This document shows positions 8,353 through 14,851 of a DNA stretch of 64,000 bases, piece after piece (positions within the stretch are counted from its first letter, which is position 1; the number at the start of each line of letters is the position of its first letter). The position numbers and the translations under genes were made by a program. Under the pieces are notes generated by a model. It did no database searches, was not told the origin of the DNA, and saw only the letters and a program-made list of their open reading frames with translations. The stretch comes from an uncultured Draconibacterium sp. (GTDB lineage: Bacteria; Bacteroidota; Bacteroidia; Bacteroidales; Prolixibacteraceae): assembly GCF_963677575.1 (NCBI RefSeq), contig NZ_OY782038.1, forward strand, positions 4,839,501 to 4,903,500. Direction: 5' to 3'.

Positions 8353-8420
8353 CAAATGTACGATGAAAATCTGAGTTGCAGGTTATCCGAATGTTAAAAA
8401 ATGTGTTCTATAACATATTT
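8353..8420 (-). promoter_or_regulatory. Promoter and upstream dyad of small RNA copy 2
   Basis: TACATTTG at 8360-8353 and TTAACATTCG at 8397-8388 are 27 bases apart. Further upstream the dyad AAATATGTT-N4-AACACATTT (8420-8399, minus strand) looks like a site for a dimeric regulator. Confidence 0.6.
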
Positions 8421-8509
8421 TAAATCTATTACTACTTAGGGAGAATCTATTGTGAGATTTGCGATCGGGGCTAAATGCCTTTATTGATATAGTGTTAGGT
8501 ATATAAAAT

Positions 8510-8593
8510 AAAAAAGGACAGGTCAACACCTATCCTTTTGTCTAACTAAACCAATAAAACTAATCAAACCTAAACTTATGAACTAAAACTTAT
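8510..8593 (-). ncRNA. Predicted small RNA, array copy 3
   Basis: The terminator stem is GGATAGGT/ACCTGTCC. Its fifth pair has changed on both sides relative to copy 1 (G-C to A-U), a compensatory change, and it has one G-U wobble in the minus-strand RNA. Six T follow. The predicted length is about 84 nt. The sequence next to the promoter box is TACTATAAGTTTTAG. Confidence 0.7.
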
Positions 8594-8597
8594 AGTA

Positions 8598-8642
8598 CAA
8601 ATGTAAGGGGTTTCTCCGAGATAAAAGTTAATCAAATGTTAA
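8598..8642 (-). promoter_or_regulatory. Promoter of small RNA copy 3
   Basis: TACATTTG at 8605-8598 and TTAACATTTG at 8642-8633 have the same 27-base spacing as in the other copies. Confidence 0.65.
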
Positions 8643-8781
8643 GTGATCAAATATCTTATTGTTATTTTTTATGGGTGATAAATGTTATATATTGTAAGTA
8701 TTTAAGAAATGAGATGTGAAAATGAAATTGTAATCGCATTAGAGCTGACAAAAAGATATTGAAGCTTTAATTTTGGGCAAT

Positions 8782-8864
8782 AAAAAAGGACAGGTCAACA
8801 CCCATCCTTTTCACTAACTAAACCAATAAAACTAATCAAACCTAAACTTATGAACTAAACTTGT
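8782..8864 (-). ncRNA. Predicted small RNA, array copy 4
   Basis: The terminator stem GGATGGGT/ACCTGTCC has two G-U wobbles that are tolerated only in the minus-strand RNA, then six T. The 5' end is of the copy-2 type (ACAAGTTTAG). The predicted length is about 83 nt. Confidence 0.7.
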
Positions 8865-8868
8865 AGTA

Positions 8869-8936
8869 CAAATGTAAGGTGAATATCTGGATGGGAGGTT
8901 ATTGGAATGTTAAAGAATATGCTCAATAACATATTT
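8869..8936 (-). promoter_or_regulatory. Promoter and upstream dyad of small RNA copy 4
   Basis: TACATTTG at 8876-8869 and TTAACATTCC at 8913-8904 are 27 bases apart. A weaker dyad, AATATG...CATATT, lies at 8916-8935. Confidence 0.6.
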
Positions 8937-9045
8937 AAACTTTATGAATCATCAATCAAATTGATCGGCTTTATTTTGTTGTGTTGCTAAATGTCAGTAT
9001 ATCAGTCTTGTATGTGTTTTTTGAGAAGTGAACAGAAGTTGATGA

Positions 9046-9207
9046 AGAGTCTTTTTATGGAGCGTTGGTGTTAACCCGGATGTTAAATACATATTAAGTT
9101 GGAAGAAAATATTTCGTTATTCGGATTTAACAGCTGTGTTGACAGAACCATACAACTTTGTTCCTTTAGATGCGGACGGTCTGATGAACCTTAAAGAATT
9201 GGTTTAA
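9046..9207 (+). pseudogene. Short open frame, probable C-terminal remnant of a lost gene
   Basis: The frame is open for 53 codons directly after a stop at 9043-9045 and ends in TAA at 9205-9207. It has no ATG or clear start in a useful position. The translation is protein-like: WSVGVNPDVKY, then SWKKIFRYSDLTAVLTEPYN and FVPLDADGLMNLKELV. Codon choice is natural for this genome. It lies between copies 4 and 5 of the small-RNA array and may be what is left of a gene displaced as the array expanded. No family is recognised. Confidence 0.35.
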
Positions 9208-9390
9208 CACAAGTATTCTTTCTGTGTTTATTGAAATAGGTAAATTCTCAATACATACATTAAAGGAGAGATAAGGATTAAGATCTGTTCTTATGAAAAA
9301 TGGCTAAGGAAGAAAAATCAGTTGGCGGGCAAATAAAATGTTGGTCGTGTAATTACTGGATTGCATTCAGAGTTGTATTTGGTGTAAAAT

Positions 9391-9474
9391 AAAAAAGGAC
9401 GGGTCAACACCCATCCTTTTCACTAACTAAACCAATAAAACTAATCAAACCTAAACTTATGAACTAAAACTTAT
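9391..9474 (-). ncRNA. Predicted small RNA, array copy 5
   Basis: The terminator stem is GGATGGGT/ACCCGTCC with one G-U wobble in the minus-strand RNA, then six T. The 5' end is of the copy-1 type (CATAAGTTTTAG). The predicted length is about 84 nt. Confidence 0.7.
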
Positions 9475-9478
9475 GCTA

Positions 9479-9546
9479 CAAAGATAAGGTGTGTATGTGA
9501 ACCGGAGGTTATCCAAATGTTAAAAAATGTGTTTTATAACATATTT
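9479..9546 (-). promoter_or_regulatory. Promoter and upstream dyad of small RNA copy 5
   Basis: TATCTTTG at 9486-9479 still fits TAnnTTTG. TTAACATTTG at 9523-9514 is again 27 bases upstream. The dyad AAATATGTT-N4-AACACATTT spans 9546-9525. Confidence 0.6.
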
Positions 9547-9636
9547 TTAATCTATCCGATCTTAAAGAAAATCTATGAGGTGAAAATAAAGCTGCAGGAT
9601 AACTTGTGGGGCGGAATTGTATTTGGTTTAGAGAAT

Positions 9637-9721
9637 AAAAAAAGGATGAGTCAACACTCATCCTTTTCACTAACTAAACCAATAAAACTAATCAAACCTA
9701 AACTTATGAACTAAAACTTAT
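9637..9721 (-). ncRNA. Predicted small RNA, array copy 6
   Basis: The terminator stem is GGATGAGT/ACTCATCC. The sixth pair differs from copy 1 on both arms (G-C to A-U), a second compensatory change. Seven T follow. The predicted length is about 85 nt, with a copy-1-type 5' end. Confidence 0.7.
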
Positions 9722-9725
9722 GCCA

Positions 9726-9764
9726 CAAAGATATGCTGAAAAACATGTTCTGGTATCAAAATGG
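9726..9764 (-). promoter_or_regulatory. Diverged promoter of small RNA copy 6
   Basis: TATCTTTG at 9733-9726 is intact, but the upstream element is degraded (CCATTTTG at 9764-9757) and its spacing is 23 rather than 27. This copy may be regulated differently or be inactive. Confidence 0.5.
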
Positions 9765-9839
9765 ATCAGAAATCGCTTTGAAAGACATATTTTTTAACAA
9801 ACGCATAAGCTTCGAAAAAAATTTTAGAAACATATGCAC

Positions 9840-9870
9840 TAAAAAAGCCCGCTACAGATTGCAGCGAGCT
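9840..9870 (-). terminator. Intrinsic terminator after floA
   Basis: On the minus strand AGCTCGCT (9870-9863) pairs with AGCGGGCT (9853-9846) across a 9-base loop, and six T follow. It ends the minus-strand operon of the SPOR protein, clpS, nfeD and floA. Confidence 0.85.
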
Positions 9871-9894
9871 TTAAAATTTTAAGATTAATATGTT

Positions 9895-10878
9895 TTATTG
9901 ATCGTCTGTTTTGCCTTTATCTTCGCCAGCAATCGAATCACGCATACTGGTATCAGCCATTATGTTTTTGTATTTCATGTAATCCATAACTCCAAGGTTT
10001 CCGGTACGAAATGCCTCAGAAATAGCCAGTGGTACCTGAACTTCAGCCTCAATAACTTTTGCGCGGGCTTCCTGTGCTTTAGCAATCATCTCTTGTTCCA
10101 GTGCAATTGCCATAGCTCGGCGTTCCTCTGCTTTAGCCTGTGCAATGTTTTTATCGGCCTCGGCCTGATCGATTTGCAACACAGCTCCAATGTTTTTACC
10201 TATGTCGATGTCGGCAATATCAATCGATAATATCTCAAATGCAGTTCCGGCATCCAACCCTTTTTCAAGTACTACACGCGAAATAAAATCAGGATTCTCC
10301 AATACGGCTTTGTGCGAGTGCGACGAACCAATCGACGAAACAATACCTTCACCAACACGTGCAAGTACGGTTTCTTCGCCGGCACCACCCACTAATTGTT
10401 TTATACTGGCTCGTACAGTTACACGGGCTTTTGCAATGAGCTGAATTCCGTCTTTAGCAACTGCAGTTACCGGAGGAGTATTAATTACCTTAGGATTTAC
10501 CGACATTTGAACGGCTTCAAAAACGTCGCGACCGGCCAAATCGATGGCGGTGGCCATATTAAATGGTAATTCAATATTTGCTTTTGATGCCGAAACCAGG
10601 GCGTGTACTACATTTGCCACGTGTCCGCCGGCCAGGTAGTGGGCTTCAAGAGCATCGCGACTTAAGGCAACGTCGGCTTTGGTCCCTTCAATCATTGCGC
10701 GCACAATAACTCCCGGAGGTACTTTACGGAAACGCATTAAAAACAACTGTAACAGCGAAATTCGTACGCCGGATACCAACGCCGAAAACCATAATCCTAT
10801 CGGGATAAAATAAAGAATTATAAAAAGTAAAACGATGGCCCCAATAATTAATCCCCAGGCACCTACTGCTTCTACCAT
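9895..10878 (-). CDS. floA: Flotillin-like protein FloA
   Basis: The 327-residue protein has one N-terminal membrane segment (~residues 6-34) and then a SPFH/flotillin domain. Typical phrases are SLLQLFLMRFRKVPPG, GTKADVALSRDALEAHYLAGG, VNPKVINTPPVTAVAKDGIQ and the C-terminal alanine/glutamate-rich coiled region IAQAKAEERRAMAIALEQEM. Flotillin-like proteins assemble in membrane microdomains and usually sit beside an NfeD-family gene, as here (3 bases away). The length and start fit the family. It is the last gene of a four-gene minus-strand operon. Confidence 0.93.
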   Translation of the reverse strand: MVEAVGAWGLIIGAIVLLFIILYFIPIGLWFSALVSGVRISLLQLFLMRFRKVPPGVIVRAMIEGTKADVALSRDALEAHYLAGGHVANVVHALVSASKANIELPFNMATAIDLAGRDVFEAVQMSVNPKVINTPPVTAVAKDGIQLIAKARVTVRASIKQLVGGAGEETVLARVGEGIVSSIGSSHSHKAVLENPDFISRVVLEKGLDAGTAFEILSIDIADIDIGKNIGAVLQIDQAEADKNIAQAKAEERRAMAIALEQEMIAKAQEARAKVIEAEVQVPLAISEAFRTGNLGVMDYMKYKNIMADTSMRDSIAGEDKGKTDDQ

Positions 10879-10881
10879 ATT

Positions 10882-11352
10882 TTATTTATTTAAAGGTTCT
10901 ACAATAATTTTATTGGATTCTATTTTTAATATTTTAATCTCGGTGTTGTGATCGATAAACGCGCCGGTTGATTGTGCTTCAACAGTTTCGCCGTTAATTT
11001 TTACTTTACCTGTTGGTGCCAGTCGCCCTATTGATTTTCCGGTATCGCCAACAACAATCTTTTCCTTATTAATAAGGTCTACTTTTCCGTCGATGTTTTT
11101 TTGCAAGATCATCTTTTTCCCCATTCGCGATTTAAAGAAGTAGTAAATCATTGCGGGGGCAAGAATAAGAACGGCGGCCAGTGTTATAAAACCGGCAAGC
11201 GTTCCGTATTCGGCAAAAGCCACATATACTGCTCCTCCTAAAAGAAGAAAACCGCCAATTCCGGCGATGGTAACTCCCGGGATTACTGCAAACTCAATAA
11301 GTAGCAGTACCAGGCCGAGAAGAATAAGCAAAATAATAGCAAGAATGCTCAT
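10882..11352 (-). CDS. NfeD-family membrane protein
   Basis: The 156-residue protein has two or three hydrophobic segments in residues 1-75 (LAIILLILLGLVLLLIEFAV, then a glycine-rich stretch) and a C-terminal OB-like beta domain: GKSIGRLAPTGKVKINGETV, EAQSTGAFI, KILKIESNKIIVEPL. This is the short NfeD form without a ClpP-like protease domain. The gene immediately precedes floA, the classic partnership. It probably supports flotillin assembly in the membrane. Confidence 0.85.
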   Translation of the reverse strand: MSILAIILLILLGLVLLLIEFAVIPGVTIAGIGGFLLLGGAVYVAFAEYGTLAGFITLAAVLILAPAMIYYFFKSRMGKKMILQKNIDGKVDLINKEKIVVGDTGKSIGRLAPTGKVKINGETVEAQSTGAFIDHNTEIKILKIESNKIIVEPLNK

Positions 11353-11357
11353 ATGTT

Positions 11358-11636
11358 TTAGTCAATAGTTGCGTTTAATTCGCGCTCGATCAGTGCATCT
11401 TTCAACGGTTTTAGTGCATCAAAAACTCCTTTTTTAACATCGCATTTCCCTTTGTAATGAACCAGCATCGTGCATTGGGTTGCCTGTTCGTAACCATGGT
11501 TGCAAATATCAATCAAAGCATCGATAACATAATCGAATGTGTGCACATCGTCGTTATGCAAAGTCAGGAAATTTTCTTCAACAACTCCTTCTCTGAAATC
11601 CCCTTTCGGGATTTTTTTAGTCTCTTTCTGCGTCAT
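11358..11636 (-). CDS. clpS: ATP-dependent Clp protease adaptor ClpS
   Basis: The 92-residue protein has the ClpS core: FLTLHNDDVHTFDYVIDAL (~residues 24-42), with the conserved N-D-D that contacts N-degron substrates, and a central helix CNHGYEQATQCTMLVHYKGKC. ClpS delivers proteins with destabilising N-terminal residues to ClpA/ClpC. Its first base overlaps the stop of the upstream SPOR gene (ATGA, 4 bases). No clp ATPase gene is present in the window. Confidence 0.9.
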   Translation of the reverse strand: MTQKETKKIPKGDFREGVVEENFLTLHNDDVHTFDYVIDALIDICNHGYEQATQCTMLVHYKGKCDVKKGVFDALKPLKDALIERELNATID

Positions 11637-13066
11637 TTGTCGTTTTCAATTTCTTTAGCTTCACTCAAAGTTATTCTTTTTCCGTTAAAATACGGCACAA
11701 CATAGGCATCTTCTACACCTTCTCTGCGCACTTGTTCCTGCATCTTTACTGCGTCGTCGTAGTTGGTAAGGTTTCCGGTAGTATAAACTACAATGCCTTT
11801 TTCGTCGGTGTAATTCTCAATTTTACGAATATATGATAACTTGTCGAATAATCGTTTTACATAGGCTGGTAATCCGCGGCTGTAGGCGCCCAGCTGAATT
11901 TTGTAGATCAGTTCGTCTTCAGTTGTTTCTTCGGTTTCGTTGGTTGAAGTTCGGTTAACCGGAGCAATTGTTGGCGCCACAAGGATAATCGAATCCGGTT
12001 TTTCCGGGATTGACTGGGAATTGTAGGTCGTTAAATAGTAATCAGCCTGTTTATGAAATGCTTCTATTTCCTCGTATGAAGCGTCTTGCCAGAACGCATT
12101 TTCTTCCTGTTGCGCCTTTAGCAGCAGTTTCTCGGCAGCTGCTCGTAACTGAAAAGTGCTGGTCTCTTTATCGAGAATTTGTTTCCCCAATGTTTGTCGT
12201 TCGGTGTAAGAGGTTGTTGCACCGTATTTTTTTCGCAGCTCGTCTGTATTGCTAATTGTTTGCTCCAGTTCTTCTTGTTTGGCCGTTCCTTCGGTATAAA
12301 ATTTTAAACCTTTTTTTGTTTTGAAAAAAGTAGTGTCGGGATAGGTAATCTCGGCATTCACTACAAAATTTATTGGCTCCGGTAAAACTTCAACTGGTTC
12401 TTCAATAATTTCCGGCTCCGGGATAATTGAATCTGCGATTGTTGAGTCAACTATAACTGAATCATTGGCAGCAAAAATTTCTGTTGAATCAGTCACTTCA
12501 GAAGCGATAACTGTCTCGCCAATAACCGGATTAAATGGTTCGGGTTCTGTTTCGCGCGGAACTGCTGCCGGCATAACATCGGCTGCATCGGTTTCAGCTG
12601 CTTCTTCCTGTTGCTCAAATGGATTTATTTTTTCGCGACATTGCTGCATTTTTTCCGCAAGACCAACTTCCTGCGCGGTTGCATCGTCGGTTTTATTCTT
12701 AAATAAAGTATAGTAATTTAAGGCCTCCTCGAAACGGTTTTTGGCGTGGTACTGAACACCAATATAATAATCGGTTTTTAAAGGCGCTTCACCCAAACTT
12801 CCATTCAGCAGGTAAATAATTTCGTTGGTGCCGTAATGCCCGTTTTCGGTACGGCAGGCACCATAATAGTAATTAACCATCAAGTGGTCAGGTTTTTCGT
12901 CCAGTAACTTTTTCAGGATAACTTCAGCATCGCTATAATTGCCTTTGTCGTATAAGCGAATAGCCTGCGATAACGGATTTTCCTGGCTGCCTCCAAAAAC
13001 ACTGTTGGACGCAAACAAAAAAATAGTGAATATTGTTAGTAGTGCGAAAACCTTTCTAAAAATCAT
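11633..13066 (-). CDS. Secreted or anchored TPR-like protein with C-terminal SPOR domain
   Basis: The 477-residue protein starts with a signal peptide or anchor (VFALLTIFTIFLFASNSVFG). TPR-like repeats follow at ~30-140 (AIRLYDKGNYSDAEVILKKL, NRFEEALNYYTLF), then an acidic low-complexity linker rich in E, P and V at ~150-240, a helical stretch, and a SPOR domain at ~390-470 (IYKIQLGAYSRGLPAYVKRL and KMQEQVRREGVEDAYVVPYF). SPOR domains bind denuded septal peptidoglycan, so a role in the cell envelope or division is likely. It heads the operon with clpS, nfeD and floA. Confidence 0.8.
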   Translation of the reverse strand: MIFRKVFALLTIFTIFLFASNSVFGGSQENPLSQAIRLYDKGNYSDAEVILKKLLDEKPDHLMVNYYYGACRTENGHYGTNEIIYLLNGSLGEAPLKTDYYIGVQYHAKNRFEEALNYYTLFKNKTDDATAQEVGLAEKMQQCREKINPFEQQEEAAETDAADVMPAAVPRETEPEPFNPVIGETVIASEVTDSTEIFAANDSVIVDSTIADSIIPEPEIIEEPVEVLPEPINFVVNAEITYPDTTFFKTKKGLKFYTEGTAKQEELEQTISNTDELRKKYGATTSYTERQTLGKQILDKETSTFQLRAAAEKLLLKAQQEENAFWQDASYEEIEAFHKQADYYLTTYNSQSIPEKPDSIILVAPTIAPVNRTSTNETEETTEDELIYKIQLGAYSRGLPAYVKRLFDKLSYIRKIENYTDEKGIVVYTTGNLTNYDDAVKMQEQVRREGVEDAYVVPYFNGKRITLSEAKEIENDK

Positions 13067-13188
13067 ATAAAAACCAGTTCTGTTTTATGTTTGTAAAGCT
13101 ACAAAAAATCAAATTTTTTCAGAGATTAAATTATACTGAAGTAGCAGCTAAGATAAAGATTTGAACTGAGATTTATCATTTATTAAAC

Positions 13189-13196
13189 TATATTTG
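13189..13196 (+). promoter_or_regulatory. -7 promoter box upstream of bcp
   Basis: TATATTTG fits TAnnTTTG and lies 23 bases before the bcp start. No TTG sits at 19 bases; the nearest is 25 bases upstream. Confidence 0.45.
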
Positions 13197-13219
13197 TAAA
13201 ATTGAATAATTCGTAAGAC

Positions 13220-13684
13220 ATGGCAGATTTAAAAGTTGGAGACAAGGCACCGGATTTTGAAGGTAAAAATCAAAATGGAGAGAAGATCGCTCTAAAAGAT
13301 TTTGCCGGGAAAAAACTGATCCTTTATTTCTACCCGAAAGACAACACTCCTGGTTGTACAGCCGAATCGTGTAATTTAAACGACAATTACGATGTATGGC
13401 TGGAAAAAGGTTTTGATGTGGTGGGAGTGAGTCCGGACAGTGAAAAATCGCATCAGAAATTTATTGACAAATTTGGTTTTAAATTCAACCTGATTGCCGA
13501 TACAGAAAAAGAGATTTTGGAGGCTTATGGCGCCTGGGGACTGAAAAAAAATTACGGTAGAGAATACATGGGCGTTTTACGAAAAACCTTTGCTATTAAC
13601 GAAGAGGGCGTAATCGTCGAAATTTTTGAAAAAGTAAAAACAAAAGATCACACAAATCAGATTATTGAAACTTTAAATCTATAA
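13220..13684 (+). CDS. bcp: Thioredoxin-dependent peroxiredoxin (Bcp/PrxQ family)
   Basis: The 154-residue enzyme reduces hydroperoxides in the cytoplasm. FYPKDNTPGCTAESCNLND (~residues 37-55) holds the peroxidatic cysteine and, five residues later, the resolving cysteine typical of the atypical two-cysteine PrxQ type. VGVSPDSEKSHQKF and FNLIADTEKEI are further family marks. It lies 13 bases before recA and is probably co-transcribed with it. Confidence 0.93.
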   Translation: MADLKVGDKAPDFEGKNQNGEKIALKDFAGKKLILYFYPKDNTPGCTAESCNLNDNYDVWLEKGFDVVGVSPDSEKSHQKFIDKFGFKFNLIADTEKEILEAYGAWGLKKNYGREYMGVLRKTFAINEEGVIVEIFEKVKTKDHTNQIIETLNL

Positions 13685-13697
13685 CCTATATCTGAAC

Positions 13698-14729
13698 ATG
13701 ACAAAAGAGGAGAGAGCTCAAATGAATAAGGAAAAGCTGAAAGCGCTTCAGCTAACAATGGATAAAATTGAAAAGAGCTATGGTAAAGGCTCGATAATGC
13801 GCATGGGCGACCAGGGAGAGCAGGATATCCCTGCCATTTCATCGGGGTCGATTGCACTTGATGTAGCTTTGGGGGTTGGCGGATTTCCGAAAGGCCGTGT
13901 AATTGAGATTTACGGTCCTGAATCGTCGGGTAAAACAACCCTTGCTATTCATGCTATTGCCGAAGCTCAAAAAGCCGGTGGAATTGCTGCAATTGTTGAT
14001 GCCGAGCATGCTTTTGATCCATACTACGCCCGTAAACTGGGTGTTGATATTGATGAACTTTTAATCTCGCAACCCGATAACGGTGAGCAGGCTTTGGAAA
14101 TTACCGATAACCTGATTCGTTCGGGAGCTTTGGATATTGTTGTAATCGACTCGGTTGCAGCATTAACTCCAAAAGCTGAATTGGAAGGCGAAATGGGTGA
14201 CTCAAAAATGGGGCTTCAGGCACGTTTAATGTCGCAGGCGCTACGTAAACTTACGGCTAACATCAACAAAACAAAAACCTGCTGTATCTTCATTAACCAG
14301 TTGCGCGAGAAAATTGGTGTGATGTTCGGTAACCCGGAAACTACTACCGGAGGTAATGCACTTAAATTTTATGCGTCGGTGCGTTTGGATATTCGCCGAA
14401 TTGGCCAGATTAAAGATGGCGACGAAGTGAATGGTAACCATGTTCGCGTAAAAGTGGTGAAAAACAAAGTGGCACCACCTTTTCGCAAAGCAGAGTTTGA
14501 TATTATGTATGGCGAAGGAATTTCGAAATCGGGTGAGATCATCGATTTGGGCGTTCAGTTCAACATTATTAAAAAGAGTGGATCGTGGTTTAGTTATGGC
14601 GAAACAAAATTGGGGCAGGGACGTGAAACAGTACGTAACCTGATTATCGATAATCCCGAGCTTGCTCAGGAATTGGAGACGAAGATTATTGAAGCCATTA
14701 CCGGAAAAGTAACCACAACCACAGAATAG
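13698..14729 (+). CDS. recA: Recombinase RecA
   Basis: The 343-residue RecA has the Walker A motif GPESSGKTT (~residues 73-81), VDAEHAFDPYYARKLGVD, the Walker B strand VVIDSVAAL, the L1 region around GDSKMGLQARLMSQALRKLT, and FINQLREKIGVMFGNPETTTGG in loop L2. It acts in homologous recombination and the SOS response. A strong terminator follows. No LexA-type operator was recognised upstream. Confidence 0.98.
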   Translation: MTKEERAQMNKEKLKALQLTMDKIEKSYGKGSIMRMGDQGEQDIPAISSGSIALDVALGVGGFPKGRVIEIYGPESSGKTTLAIHAIAEAQKAGGIAAIVDAEHAFDPYYARKLGVDIDELLISQPDNGEQALEITDNLIRSGALDIVVIDSVAALTPKAELEGEMGDSKMGLQARLMSQALRKLTANINKTKTCCIFINQLREKIGVMFGNPETTTGGNALKFYASVRLDIRRIGQIKDGDEVNGNHVRVKVVKNKVAPPFRKAEFDIMYGEGISKSGEIIDLGVQFNIIKKSGSWFSYGETKLGQGRETVRNLIIDNPELAQELETKIIEAITGKVTTTTE

Positions 14730-14754
14730 ATTATACTGATATAGACAGAATATA

Positions 14755-14792
14755 CCGGGTGAATTGATTCTGTCGATTCATCCGGTTTTTTT
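14755..14792 (+). terminator. Intrinsic terminator after recA
   Basis: CCGGGTGAAT (14755-14764) pairs with ATTCATCCGG (14776-14785) over 10 bp with one wobble. The loop has 11 bases and seven T follow. Confidence 0.92.
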
Positions 14793-14851
14793 ATAAGCAT
14801 GGATAATGCTTAAAGTAATTTTTAGAAATACAAATAGTTAAAAAAAATCGT

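Larger units (their letters stand above)
7987..9733. repeat. Array of six ~100-bp repeats encoding tandem small RNAs
   Basis: Six copies of one unit lie at 7990-8087, 8265-8360, 8510-8605, 8782-8876, 9391-9486 and 9637-9733, separated by 150-515 bases. Each unit reads, on the minus strand, as a TAnnTTTG promoter box, ~55 nearly invariant A/T-rich bases and a GC hairpin followed by 6-7 T. The plus-strand core CTAACTAAACCAATAAAACT and the next 24 bases are the same in all copies. Copies 1 and 3 share one flank type and 2, 4 and 5 another, so the array probably grew by duplication of larger blocks. Apart from a short broken frame (9046-9207), nothing else is seen in the spacers. Confidence 0.85.

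Noticed and set aside
9517..9714. 65-codon plus-strand frame starting MLKNVFYNIF
   Set aside because: It runs through the promoter flank of small-RNA copy 5 and into the core of copy 6. Its last residues are just the translated repeat, and it has no protein-like conservation between copies.
7987..9733. CRISPR array
   Set aside because: The repeats are ~100 bp, the spacers are uneven (150-515 bp) and related to each other, and no cas gene is present.
7987..9733. Reading the repeats as plus-strand gene leaders (core resembles ...AAACTTATGAAC)
   Set aside because: The ATG opens only ATG-AAC-TAA, no gene follows, and promoter box, T-run and wobble pairs all favour the minus strand. Descent from a gene leader remains possible.
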